48,267 bases of DNA from an uncultured Prevotella sp. Its GTDB lineage: Bacteria > Bacteroidota > Bacteroidia > Bacteroidales > Bacteroidaceae. The DNA lies in the NCBI GenBank assembly GCA_900770025.1, contig CAAGIW010000074.1, positions 1-48,267 on the forward strand, read 5' to 3'. Of the stretch, positions 25,457 through 33,979 are shown piece after piece; position 1 is the first letter of the stretch, and each line of letters begins with the position of its first letter. The notes under the pieces are model-generated. The model did no database searches, was not told the origin of the DNA, and saw only the letters and a program-made list of their open reading frames with translations. The translations under genes and the position numbers were made by a program.

Positions 25457-25464
25457 CAAAGGTA
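25457..25464 (-). promoter_or_regulatory. -7 box of the RecD-like gene
   Basis: Reading leftward this is TACCTTTG, 6 nt from the ATG. The transcript would begin at or next to the start codon. No TTTG at the proper distance was seen. Confidence 0.5.
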
Positions 25465-25513
25465 ATGTAAAGGAATGAGAAAGCGCCGAGAGCCTCAAAT
25501 TTTTTCATTATTT

Positions 25514-25544
25514 TTTGTATTGTCTATGATTTAACGTACCTTTG
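25514..25544 (+). promoter_or_regulatory. Promoter of dxs
   Basis: TTTG (25514-25517), a 19-bp spacer and TACCTTTG (25537-25544) form a full two-box promoter. The box ends 4 nt before the dxs ATG, so the mRNA probably has little or no leader. Confidence 0.8.
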
Positions 25545-25548
25545 CAAT

Positions 25549-27477
25549 ATGATTGAAGATAATTTTGACCTGTTGAGTCATATCAAATATCCCGATGATT
25601 TGCGCCAACTGAAGCTGCAACAGCTTCCGCAGGTTTGCGATGAGTTGCGCAAAGACATCGTCAAAGAGTTGTCAGTCAATCCCGGTCACTTAGCCTCCAG
25701 TCTGGGTGTGGTGGAGATTACGGTGGCTCTCCACTATGTGTTCAACACTCCCCACGACCGCATTGTGTGGGATGTGGGGCATCAGGCCTACGGTCATAAG
25801 ATACTGACCGGCAGGCGCGACACCTTCTGCACCAACAGAAAGCTGCACGGCATCATGCCATTCCCCTCGCCCAAAGAGAGCGAATACGACTCCTTTGCCT
25901 GCGGCCACGCCTCCAACTCCATATCGGCAGCATTGGGCATGGCAGTGGCCCTGCACGAAACCGACCAGCATGTGGTGGCAGTTATCGGCGACGGTGCCAT
26001 GAGCGGCGGACTGGCCTTTGAGGGACTGAACAACGCCTGCGCCACCCACAACAACATGCTCATCATACTGAACGACAACAACATGAGCATAGACCGCAGC
26101 GTGGGCGGCATGAAGGAATACCTGCTGAAACTGAACACCAACAAGACCTATAACGCCCTGCGCTTCAAAGTGTCGAAATGGCTGCACGACAGAGGCTACC
26201 TGGAGGACGACCGCCGCAAGGGCATCATCCGGCTGAGCAATGCGCTGAAGTCGGCCATCAGCCACCAGCAAAACATCTTTGAGGGTCTTGACATACGCTA
26301 TTTCGGTCCTTTCGACGGGCACAACATCATCGAACTGGTGCGCATACTGAAACAGCTGAAAGACATGCAAGGACCCAAGTTGCTGCACCTGCACACCGTT
26401 AAAGGCAAGGGATACGGACCCGCTGAGGAGGCTGCCACCCTGTGGCATGCACCCGGCAAGTTTGATGTGGATACGGGCGAACGACTGGTACACGACAGTA
26501 CTGGCGAACCACCACGCTTTCAGGATGTGTTTGGGCATACCCTGTTGGAACTGGCAGAACAGAATCCGCGCATCGTGGGAGTGACCCCCGCCATGCCCAC
26601 AGGCTGCTCCATGAACATCATGATGGAGGCCATGCCACAGCGCACCTTTGACGTGGGCATCGCCGAAGGTCATGCACTCACCTTCTCGGGCGGCATGGCA
26701 AAAGAGGGCAAGATACCCTTCTGCAACATCTACAGTGCCTTTGCACAGCGTGCCTACGACAACCTGATTCACGATGTGGCACTGCTCAACCTGCCCGTGG
26801 TGCTATGCTTGGACCGTGCCGGATTGGTGGGCGAAGACGGTCCTACCCATCACGGCGCCTTCGACATGGCTGCCCTGCGCCCCGTGCCCAACCTGACCAT
26901 CGCCTCGCCGATGGACGAGCACGAACTGCGCCGACTGATGTTCACTGCACAGCAGCCCCATCAAGGTCCCTTTGTGATACGCTATCCCCGCGGCAAGGGC
27001 GTGTGCCCCCAATGGAAGTGCCCCTTGGAAGCGGTGGAGGTGGGCACTGGCAGGTGCATCAAGGAGGGCTCGGCCAAACTTGCCATGGTGACCATCGGCC
27101 CCATCGGCAACACTGCCCTGCAGGCCATCCGCGAGGTGGAAAGGCAGTGGCAGGGCACCGCTCCCGACATTGCCCACTACGACCTGCGCTTCCTGAAGCC
27201 ACTCGACGAGAAACTGCTGCACCATATTGCTGCCCGCCACACCCATCTCATCACCGTGGAAGACGGAGTGAGACAGGGAGGCATGGGGTCGGCCGTTATG
27301 GAATGGATGAATGACCACGGCTACACGCTGCACATCACACGCTTGGGACTGCCCGACAACTTTGTGGAGCACGGCACCGTGGCAGAACTGCAGCACATCG
27401 TGGGCATAGACCAAGAGACCATCATGGATGCCATCACGGATGCCCTCCGTTCGTCAACAGACACTGCAACACCATAA
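25549..27477 (+). CDS. dxs: 1-deoxy-D-xylulose-5-phosphate synthase
   Basis: A 642-residue thiamine-diphosphate enzyme. It condenses pyruvate with glyceraldehyde 3-phosphate, the entry step of the MEP isoprenoid pathway. Visible features are DVGHQAYGHKILTGRR, the ThDP/Mg motif GDGAMSGGLAFEGLNNA with the later NDNNMSI, the catalytic-Glu region with HHGAFDMA, and the transketolase C-terminal domain (VTVEDGVRQGGMGSAV in form LITVEDGVRQGGMG). Length is normal. The N-terminus MIEDNFDLLSHIKYPDDLRQL fits the family, so the ATG at 25549 is right even though it is almost on the promoter. trkA follows by 16 bp. Confidence 0.97.
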   Translation: MIEDNFDLLSHIKYPDDLRQLKLQQLPQVCDELRKDIVKELSVNPGHLASSLGVVEITVALHYVFNTPHDRIVWDVGHQAYGHKILTGRRDTFCTNRKLHGIMPFPSPKESEYDSFACGHASNSISAALGMAVALHETDQHVVAVIGDGAMSGGLAFEGLNNACATHNNMLIILNDNNMSIDRSVGGMKEYLLKLNTNKTYNALRFKVSKWLHDRGYLEDDRRKGIIRLSNALKSAISHQQNIFEGLDIRYFGPFDGHNIIELVRILKQLKDMQGPKLLHLHTVKGKGYGPAEEAATLWHAPGKFDVDTGERLVHDSTGEPPRFQDVFGHTLLELAEQNPRIVGVTPAMPTGCSMNIMMEAMPQRTFDVGIAEGHALTFSGGMAKEGKIPFCNIYSAFAQRAYDNLIHDVALLNLPVVLCLDRAGLVGEDGPTHHGAFDMAALRPVPNLTIASPMDEHELRRLMFTAQQPHQGPFVIRYPRGKGVCPQWKCPLEAVEVGTGRCIKEGSAKLAMVTIGPIGNTALQAIREVERQWQGTAPDIAHYDLRFLKPLDEKLLHHIAARHTHLITVEDGVRQGGMGSAVMEWMNDHGYTLHITRLGLPDNFVEHGTVAELQHIVGIDQETIMDAITDALRSSTDTATP

Positions 27478-27493
27478 ATAAATCCCATCACCT

Positions 27494-28858
27494 ATGAAAA
27501 TCATCATTGCCGGTGCAGGTGCCGTGGGCACCCATCTTGCCAAACTACTGTCGAGAGACCATCAGGACTGCGTGTTGGTGGATGAAGACGAGAACCGTTT
27601 AGAGGGATTGGACACGGAGTATGACATCATGACACTCCAAGGCTCTCCCACCAGCATCAAGACATTGAAAGAGGCTGGTGCGGAACATGCCGAACTGTTT
27701 GTAGGCGTGACTCCCGACGAGAGCATCAACATGAATGCCAGTATTCTGGCACATGCCTTGGGCGCACGCAAGACAGTGGCACGCATTGACAACTACGAAT
27801 ACTTGGCCCCCCAATTAGAATCTTTCTTCAAGAACTTAGGCATCGACTCGCTCATCTATCCCGAGGTATTGGCAGCCATCGACATCAACAACGGTCTCAG
27901 GATGAGTTGGGTGAGACAACGCTGGGACGTGCACGGCGGAGCACTGGTGATGCTGGGAGTGAAACTGCGGGAAACCTGTGAGATACTCAACCAGCCGCTC
28001 AAGCAATTGTGTACCCCTTCCGACCCCTATTACATCGTGGCGGTGAAGCGAGGCGACGACACTCTGATACCAGGAGGTAACGATGAACTGCGTGTAGGCG
28101 ACCTTACCTACTTTATGACCACGCGCGAGTATATCCCCTATATCCGCAAGATTTGTGGCAAGGAGCACTATGCCGACGTGAAGAACGTGATTATCATGGG
28201 CGGAGGCAAGACCACCGTGCGCGCCGCACTCACCGCTCCCGACTACATGAACATCAAGATTATAGAGAAGGATGAAAGGCGCTGCGAAAAGCTGAACACG
28301 CTGCTCAGCGACTCGAACACCATCGTGATTCACGGCGATGGGCGCGACACCAACCTGCTTACCGAAGAGGGCATCGACAACACACAGGCCTTCGTGGCAC
28401 TGACAGAGAACGCCGAGACCAACATTCTGGCATGTCTCACCGCCAAAAAGATGGGAGTGAGAAAAACCATCGCAATGGTGGAGAACTTAGACTATGTGAG
28501 CATGGCCGAGAGTTTGGACATTGGCACCATCATCAACAAGAAGACGATTGCAGCCAGCCACATCTACCAAATGATGTTAGACGCCAACGTGAGCAACCTG
28601 CGCTCGCTGATGATGGTGGACTCTGATGTGGCCGAGTTTGTGGCCGAGAAAGGTTCGGCCGTCACCAAGCGTGCAGTGAAAGACTTGGGACTGCCCTTTG
28701 GCGTGACCATCGGCGGACTGGTGCGCAACAACCAGGGTATGCTGGTCAACGGTTTGTCGCGCATCGAGGCCGGCGACAGCGTGATGGTGTTCTGCCATGA
28801 GCACAACCTGAAAAAGGTGGAACGCTTCTTCAAGCCCAGTGGCTGGAACATTTTTTAG
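27494..28858 (+). CDS. trkA: Trk potassium uptake regulatory subunit TrkA
   Basis: A 454-residue cytosolic subunit that binds NAD(H) and gates the TrkH channel. It has two RCK units. The first starts IIIAGAGAVGTHLAKLLS with an intact GxGxxG; the second starts VIIMGGGKTTVRAAL, where the glycine motif is changed (GGGKTT), as is common in second halves. Each is followed by an RCK_C-like segment; the last ends FGVTIGGLVRNNQGMLVNGLSRIEAGDSVMVFCHE. It lies 16 bp after dxs and 39 bp before trkH, so all three probably share the dxs promoter. Confidence 0.95.
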   Translation: MKIIIAGAGAVGTHLAKLLSRDHQDCVLVDEDENRLEGLDTEYDIMTLQGSPTSIKTLKEAGAEHAELFVGVTPDESINMNASILAHALGARKTVARIDNYEYLAPQLESFFKNLGIDSLIYPEVLAAIDINNGLRMSWVRQRWDVHGGALVMLGVKLRETCEILNQPLKQLCTPSDPYYIVAVKRGDDTLIPGGNDELRVGDLTYFMTTREYIPYIRKICGKEHYADVKNVIIMGGGKTTVRAALTAPDYMNIKIIEKDERRCEKLNTLLSDSNTIVIHGDGRDTNLLTEEGIDNTQAFVALTENAETNILACLTAKKMGVRKTIAMVENLDYVSMAESLDIGTIINKKTIAASHIYQMMLDANVSNLRSLMMVDSDVAEFVAEKGSAVTKRAVKDLGLPFGVTIGGLVRNNQGMLVNGLSRIEAGDSVMVFCHEHNLKKVERFFKPSGWNIF

Positions 28859-28897
28859 ACATTACCCCGTAAGATTGAAGCACAGGCATTACAAGCA

Positions 28898-30355
28898 ATG
28901 GTCAATTATCATCTCGTTTCAAAAATCATCGGTCAGCTGCTCCTGTTAGAGTGTGTCATCATGATGCTCTGCTGGGGCGTATCTGTGGGCTATGGAGAAG
29001 ACGACACCATGCCTTTCCTCCTGTCGTCTATCGTCACCGCCGGCGGAGGCATTGTGTTCAAGTTCTTCGGCCGCAACTCGGGCAACAACATGAGTCGGCG
29101 CGATGCCTATTTGGTGGTCACGGTGGCATGGCTCATCTTCAGTGCTTTCGGCATGTTGCCTTTCCTGATTGGCGGCTACATCACCAACGTGACCGATGCC
29201 TACTTTGAAACCATGTCGGGCTTCACTACCACCGGCGCTACCATCCTCGATGATGTGGAGCACCTGCCCCACGGCATTCTGTTCTGGCGATCGCTCACAC
29301 AGTGGATAGGCGGCTTGGGCATCCTGTTCTTCACCATTGCCATCCTGCCCTCTATGGTGGGCGGAAGCATGAAGGTGTTTTCTGCCGAGGTGACGGGTCC
29401 GTTCAAGTCGAAGATGCACCCGCGCCTCAGCACCAGTGCCAAATGGCTGTGGTCTATCTATTTGGCACTCACTATCGCCTGCATCGCCTGCTACCACATT
29501 GCCGGCATGGATTGGTTCGATGGCATCAACTATGCCATGACCACCACTGCCACAGGCGGCTTTGCCCCGCACAACGACAGTGCGGCCTATTTCATCTCTC
29601 CTGCAATAGAATACATCAGCATCCTGTTCCAATTTCTTTCGGGCATCAACTTCGTATTGCTATATGCCGTGGTGTTCAAGGCGCAGTTTGCCAACCTGTT
29701 CCGCAACTCCGAGTTCCGCCTGTATTTGGGTTTTGTGATCATCTCCACCCTCGCCATCATGGGAATGCTGATGCACTCGCTCGACTACGGATTGGAGCGT
29801 GCCTTCCGCAGTGCGCTGTTTCAGGTGGTGTCGTTCATCACCACCACGGGTCTCTTCAACGATGATGCCGGCCAATGGCCCCACCTCACATGGATTATTT
29901 TGGGCTGCTGCATGTTCTCTGGTGCGTGTGCCGGTTCCACCAGCGGCGGTTTCAAGTGCATCCGCATCACCATGATCCTGAAGGTGCTGCGCAATGAGTT
30001 CCGCCACATCCTGCATCCCAGCGCCGTGCTCCCCGTCAAGATCAACGGCATGGCAGTGGCTCCGTCGCGGATAGGCACCCTGTTGGCTTTCGGCACGGTG
30101 TATGTGCTGATGTGCATCATCACATCGAGCATTATGATTGCATGGGGAGTGGATCACACCAACGCCATCACCATCGCCCTGAGCTGCGTGAGCAACGTGG
30201 GACCCACGCTGGGCACCGAGATAGGGCCCATCATGTCGTGGAGCATACTGCCCGACACGGTGAAATGGATTTGCTCTTTCCTGATGCTGATGGGACGTTT
30301 GGAGATTATCACCGTACTGATTCTGTTCAGTCGGAGCTATTGGAACGAGAACTGA
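28898..30355 (+). CDS. trkH: Trk-type potassium transporter membrane subunit TrkH
   Basis: A 485-residue inner-membrane potassium channel-like transporter. The four pore-loop filters are visible: SGFTTTGATILDD, ATGGFAPHND, TTTGLFNDDAGQ and SNVGPTLGTEIG. Many hydrophobic helices and pore helix WRSLTQWIGGLGILF fit the family. It forms the Trk system with the upstream TrkA. Its last 29 bp (30327-30355) overlap the 3' end of the convergent DUF4435 gene, so both genes use the same DNA for their C-termini. Confidence 0.95.
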   Translation: MVNYHLVSKIIGQLLLLECVIMMLCWGVSVGYGEDDTMPFLLSSIVTAGGGIVFKFFGRNSGNNMSRRDAYLVVTVAWLIFSAFGMLPFLIGGYITNVTDAYFETMSGFTTTGATILDDVEHLPHGILFWRSLTQWIGGLGILFFTIAILPSMVGGSMKVFSAEVTGPFKSKMHPRLSTSAKWLWSIYLALTIACIACYHIAGMDWFDGINYAMTTTATGGFAPHNDSAAYFISPAIEYISILFQFLSGINFVLLYAVVFKAQFANLFRNSEFRLYLGFVIISTLAIMGMLMHSLDYGLERAFRSALFQVVSFITTTGLFNDDAGQWPHLTWIILGCCMFSGACAGSTSGGFKCIRITMILKVLRNEFRHILHPSAVLPVKINGMAVAPSRIGTLLAFGTVYVLMCIITSSIMIAWGVDHTNAITIALSCVSNVGPTLGTEIGPIMSWSILPDTVKWICSFLMLMGRLEIITVLILFSRSYWNEN

Positions 30356-31364
30356 CCTCGTTCTCCTTTGTGCCGTCTAAGCGGCTTTGTATCAGTTGCC
30401 TGATTTGCAAGAACTGCTCGCAACCGATATATCCCTGATTGCGCTTCATGGCTTTCTTCACATCGTCGATGCTGTTCTCATAGCACGCCATCTCGTTATA
30501 CATCTGCGTGCGGTGCACGGCGGTGCGGTGTATCTCGCTCTCACGCTCCAAGCGCAGGCGGTTGCACACCTTGATGAGCATCGGTGTCACCACAGCATCC
30601 ATCAGATGGTGCCCCTGCATATACAGATAGGTGTTCTGCGGAGTGACGCCCAGCGTTTTCAGTTCCTTTTTCAATGACTCATAGTCGGCCAAGGCATGAG
30701 GATAGTGGCGCTGCATATACTGCATCTTGCGCTGCACCTTCTGCTGCAGATGGGCCAGCGCCTGCTGCGGCCTCTGCACGTCTAATCCGCCCAATTCCAC
30801 CACTTTGCCATAGTCAGAGAGCGAGAACTCGCCGTAGTGCAGACTGCGATAGGCCCACACCGACCACACAAAGAGGGGGTAACATATCTCGGAATACTCT
30901 CGGAAAAAGCCCTCGAAGTCGAAGATGCGGTGGTCGTTGAGCGTCACCATCACACACAGGTCGTGCAGCGATGGGGCGTAGCACTGATAGTTTTCTATGG
31001 CATATACAAAGGTGTGGAACACGTAAGGATTGAACAGCACCTTGCGCGATGTGGGCGATGCTCCCTGCAACAGATAGTCGTAGTCGGCATCCACGCAGGC
31101 TATCATGTCCTTGCCGGCCCCGTTGTCCACCACGCACATCAGTGCCGACTTCTTGCCTCGGCCCAGTCCTTCCTTCCGTGTGGGAAGCATCACCTCAAAA
31201 TACCGCTTGTCGTTCTCCAAGGCACTGAGCACGGTACGCCAAAAGAACACATCGTCATAGCTTTCCACATAGGCCACGATTCTGCGCCTCTGGTCCTTTG
31301 CCTTCATGGCATTGGCAGCCTCAAAGTAGCGGCTGTTGATGTTTTCGTACAGTTTCTTCGACAA
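30327..31364 (-). CDS. DUF4435 (TOPRIM-like) protein, AriB-like
   Basis: A 345-residue protein of the DUF4435 family. Putative metal-binding acids are Glu34 in VAYVESYDDVFFW and Asp92/Asp94/Asp96 in IACVDADYDYLL, the pattern expected of a TOPRIM nuclease fold. The helical C-terminal half (from about 190) has no recognised motif. It starts 13 bp after the ATPase gene. In the PARIS anti-phage system a DUF4435 protein (AriB) is the toxic effector held by an ABC-type ATPase (AriA); this pair has the same two parts and order. A housekeeping role cannot be excluded. The 3' end overlaps trkH. Confidence 0.75.
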   Translation of the reverse strand: MSKKLYENINSRYFEAANAMKAKDQRRRIVAYVESYDDVFFWRTVLSALENDKRYFEVMLPTRKEGLGRGKKSALMCVVDNGAGKDMIACVDADYDYLLQGASPTSRKVLFNPYVFHTFVYAIENYQCYAPSLHDLCVMVTLNDHRIFDFEGFFREYSEICYPLFVWSVWAYRSLHYGEFSLSDYGKVVELGGLDVQRPQQALAHLQQKVQRKMQYMQRHYPHALADYESLKKELKTLGVTPQNTYLYMQGHHLMDAVVTPMLIKVCNRLRLERESEIHRTAVHRTQMYNEMACYENSIDDVKKAMKRNQGYIGCEQFLQIRQLIQSRLDGTKENEVSSRSNSSD

Positions 31365-31377
31365 GGCTTGTCTCTCT

Positions 31378-32199
31378 TTAGGTGGTAATGTCGTTCACCT
31401 CCGTCACATGGTCCATCCATCCGTTCATAATGACGGCGGGCGAATGGGTGGTGAGCACTATCTGCACATGGGGGTTGAGCTCCCTGATCATGTCTATCAG
31501 CTGCTGCTGCCAGTCGATGTGCAGGCTCACTTCCGGCTCGTCCATAAACAGCACATGGGGCTTGTTGTCCTCAATCAGCACAGTCAGCAGTATGGCCAGC
31601 ATCTGCTTCTCTCCACTCGACAGCTGATAGCAGGAGATGACCTCGCCCAACTGGGTGAAGGCTATCTCGTTCTGCGTGCGTATCAACCGCTTGCCCGTTT
31701 CGGCAAACAGGCGGTCGATAAGGTCTTGAAACAGCTTCTTGGGAGCCGACACCCTGCCCGCCTGCTCGGCTGCGTCGGCATCGCCTTGCTGCAGGATGGC
31801 GATGATGCGGTTGCCCATGTTCACCTGATAGTCCAAATACTTGCGCTGCAACTGATACAGCTGCCAGTCCAACTCCGTGGCCACGGGGGCATCCACAATC
31901 TTGTTCACCACGTCTCCCTGCATCAGCGGACGGTCGAAACTGCGTATCACGTCATAGCGGATGCGCCCGGCATCCTCGGGCACCACCTTGATCTTCACCC
32001 CGGGCAGGATATTGTCTGACAGTTCTCCGCCTGGCAGCAGGGTGCGCAGCACCTTGTTCAGAATGGTGCTCTTGCCCACTCCGTTGATGCCGCTGAGGAT
32101 GTTCACCTTGGGATCCAGCTCCCACACAATGTGCTTTCGGCCGCTCCAGAGCGAATCAATCTCTATGCGCGAAATATAGTCTGCGTATTTCTGAACCAT
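31378..32199 (-). CDS. ABC/OLD-like AAA ATPase, AriA-like
   Basis: A 273-residue soluble ATPase. Motifs in order are Walker A LSGINGVGKSTILNKVL (about 35-51), signature CYQLSSGEKQMLAI, Walker B HVLFMDEPEVSLHIDWQQQ and the H-loop VLTTHSPAV. It has no membrane part, so it belongs to the AAA_21/OLD/Rad50-like group. The frame is open back to 33141, but that extension is the shadow of the EamA gene; the ATG at 32199 (MVQKYADYISRIEI) gives a natural start. It is shorter than typical AriA. It is most likely co-transcribed with the DUF4435 gene. Confidence 0.78.
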   Translation of the reverse strand: MVQKYADYISRIEIDSLWSGRKHIVWELDPKVNILSGINGVGKSTILNKVLRTLLPGGELSDNILPGVKIKVVPEDAGRIRYDVIRSFDRPLMQGDVVNKIVDAPVATELDWQLYQLQRKYLDYQVNMGNRIIAILQQGDADAAEQAGRVSAPKKLFQDLIDRLFAETGKRLIRTQNEIAFTQLGEVISCYQLSSGEKQMLAILLTVLIEDNKPHVLFMDEPEVSLHIDWQQQLIDMIRELNPHVQIVLTTHSPAVIMNGWMDHVTEVNDITT

Positions 32200-32243
32200 G
32201 AAATCTGTTTTATGTTGGTGTGTTTCTGCATCTTTGTCTATTG

Positions 32244-32251
32244 CAAATATA
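32244..32251 (-). promoter_or_regulatory. -7 box of the ATPase-DUF4435 pair
   Basis: Reading leftward this is TATATTTG, 45 bp before the ATPase ATG. No TTTG at -33. Confidence 0.45.
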
Positions 32252-32272
32252 TGAATTATCCCAATAATTGTG

Positions 32273-32280
32273 TACTTTTG
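32273..32280 (+). promoter_or_regulatory. -7 box of the EamA transporter
   Basis: TACTTTTG fits TAnnTTTG and lies 31 bp before the ATG at 32311. It is divergent from the ATPase box 20 bp away. Confidence 0.5.
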
Positions 32281-32310
32281 CATCGGTTTTTTAACAACAT
32301 TAAGTTGATT

Positions 32311-33261
32311 ATGGATAACAAAAGAGTACTTTTGGCACATCTGTCGATGTTTTCCGCCTGCGCCTTCTGGGGACTGATGGCGCCGTTGGGCAAGGATGCC
32401 ATGGCGCACGGTCTCACGGGAATCGACATGGTGAGCTTCCGCGTGGGCGGGGCTTGCCTCCTGTTTTGGCTCACTTCGCTCTTTGTGCGCGGCGAGAAGG
32501 TGAGCAGGCGCGACAAGCTGATGCTGGCCGGAGCCGCTCTGTTTGGTCTGGTGTGCAACCAGTGTTGCTACACCATTGGCCTCAGCATCACCTCGCCCAT
32601 CAATGCCAGCATCGTCACCACCAGTATGCCTATCTTTGCCATGCTGCTGTCGGCCCTCATCCTGAAGGAGCCTATCACCGGCAAAAAGGCCATCGGAGTG
32701 TTCATGGGATGCAGCGGTGCACTGATACTGATACTTACCAGCGCCCACGGCGGCAGCAACAAGGTGGGCGACCTTCGGGGCGATCTGCTGTGCCTGTTTG
32801 CTCAGTTCTCTTTCGCCCTCTACCTGTCTCTGTTCCGCGACCTGATACGCCGCTACTCCGTGTTCACCATCAACAAGTGGATGTTCCTCTATGCCTGCAT
32901 CCTCATCCTGCCCTTCTCCCAGCAGTCGCTGCGCCAGATAGCATGGACCGAGGTGAGCCTCACCACATGGATGGAGGCCGCCTATGTGGTGGTGATAGGC
33001 ACCTACTTCTCCTACATCCTCACCATGATAGGCCAGCACACGCTGCGCCCCACCGTGGTCAGCGTATATAACTATGTGCAACCCATCGTCAGTGTGATTG
33101 TGAGTGTGTGCATGGGCATCGGTCTGTTGCGCTGGAGCCACGCCTTGGCTGTCATTCTGGTGTTCTCTGGCGTGCGGTTGGTCACCAAGTCGAAAAGCCG
33201 GAAGGACATGGAGAAAGAAATGGCTGAACAGTCTGCCGCCCCGTCAACCGGCCGGGAATAA
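32311..33261 (+). CDS. EamA/DMT-family transporter
   Basis: A 316-residue inner-membrane protein with about ten hydrophobic helices in two EamA halves (LSMFSACAFWGLMAPLGKDAM in the first; FAQFSFALYLSLFRDLIRR opening the second). Such carriers export amino acids, nucleotides or other small metabolites; the substrate cannot be read from the sequence. The start at 32311 (MDNKRVLLAHLSMF) is chosen over an in-frame ATG at 32131 because the latter lies inside the divergent ATPase gene and before the -7 box. The C-terminus is a basic cytosolic tail. Confidence 0.85.
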   Translation: MDNKRVLLAHLSMFSACAFWGLMAPLGKDAMAHGLTGIDMVSFRVGGACLLFWLTSLFVRGEKVSRRDKLMLAGAALFGLVCNQCCYTIGLSITSPINASIVTTSMPIFAMLLSALILKEPITGKKAIGVFMGCSGALILILTSAHGGSNKVGDLRGDLLCLFAQFSFALYLSLFRDLIRRYSVFTINKWMFLYACILILPFSQQSLRQIAWTEVSLTTWMEAAYVVVIGTYFSYILTMIGQHTLRPTVVSVYNYVQPIVSVIVSVCMGIGLLRWSHALAVILVFSGVRLVTKSKSRKDMEKEMAEQSAAPSTGRE

Positions 33262-33373
33262 CCATGCTGCCACAGGGTTTCGGGTGGACTGTAATCGGAA
33301 GCACAACACATATTATTTGCAACAAAAGCAGTCGTTGCCAATCCTTTGGACTGCAGTGAACCTTATGGACACT

Positions 33374-33381
33374 TAGGTTTG
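33374..33381 (+). promoter_or_regulatory. -7 box of the Bor-like gene
   Basis: TAGGTTTG fits TAnnTTTG and lies 80 bp before the ATG at 33461. A TTTG at 33345-33348 is 25 bp upstream, longer than ideal. Confidence 0.4.
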
Positions 33382-33460
33382 GATGGTTGTCAGTCAGCAT
33401 CACGTCTCGCTAAATGTTATATTCAAATTCCTTTGGATGCTGAAGGAACGGGAAACAATT

Positions 33461-33832
33461 ATGAAAAAAATGATGATTGCAGCACTGGTGGCATCTACAT
33501 CACTGCTGGTATCCAGTTGCTATTGTGACAAGATGGCTGTCGGAAACATTTCCAACGACGAACCACTTGTGCACGTAAAGAGTGAGCGCAACCACCACTT
33601 CATCGGTGGACTGGTGGTGAAACACGACAAGGTGACAAACCATCTGCCTGGTGTGAACGACTATGTTGTTGAGAGGAAAATCACCTTTTGGGACGCTTTC
33701 GTTTCAGGCATCACATTCGGCATCTACACTCCGAGCACCACTAAGTTCTATGTGCCCAAGAGCAACCCTAATGTAGTTGTCGAGAAACAGAAGTTCCAGA
33801 GCAAGGCTTATCAGGGAACACTGAAAAAGTAA
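33461..33832 (+). CDS. Bor family lipoprotein
   Basis: A 123-residue lipoprotein. The signal peptide MKKMMIAALVASTSLLVSS ends in the lipobox LVSSC, so Cys20 should be acylated. The motif FVSGITFGIYTPSTTKFYV is close to the end of lambda Bor/Iss proteins (FITLGIYTP...Y), and HHFIGGLV matches the earlier Bor strand. Bor is a serum-resistance outer-membrane lipoprotein of lambdoid phage; related lipoproteins are widespread in Bacteroidetes and their role there is unknown. The ATG at 33461 is used because the longer frame (from 33383) would bury the signal peptide. No phage genes are nearby. Confidence 0.75.
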   Translation: MKKMMIAALVASTSLLVSSCYCDKMAVGNISNDEPLVHVKSERNHHFIGGLVVKHDKVTNHLPGVNDYVVERKITFWDAFVSGITFGIYTPSTTKFYVPKSNPNVVVEKQKFQSKAYQGTLKK

Positions 33833-33888
33833 ACCTTGGTCTGAGACGGCTATTTCAAGTGGGCTGATTCATCAACGAATCACCTTGG

Positions 33889-33979
33889 TTTCCAAAACTG
33901 CCAGTTTTGCGTTCTAAAACTGCCAGTTTTGCGCTCTAAAAGTGCCAGTTTTGCAATGCAAAACTGGCACTTTTAGAAT
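33889..33979. repeat. 22-bp repeat array, locus 3 (4 units, one inverted)
   Basis: Three units in one orientation end in TTTTGC (33889-33910, 33911-33932, 33933-33954) and one in the other (33958-33979). Cores are AAAACTGCCAGTTTT twice, AAAAGTGCCAGTTTT once, and its exact reverse complement AAAACTGGCACTTTT. The last two form a palindrome at 33935-33977 with 21-bp arms around one base. The array lies between the convergent Bor-like and 34367 genes. Confidence 0.92.

Noticed and set aside
32200..33141. Long N-terminal extension of the ATPase
   Set aside because: It lies opposite the EamA gene, is rich in His/Gln/Glu and matches nothing; the ATPase begins naturally at 32199.
33461..33832. Bor-like gene as evidence of a prophage
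   Set aside because: No integrase, capsid, tail or lysis gene is nearby; Bor-like lipoproteins are common in Bacteroidetes chromosomes.
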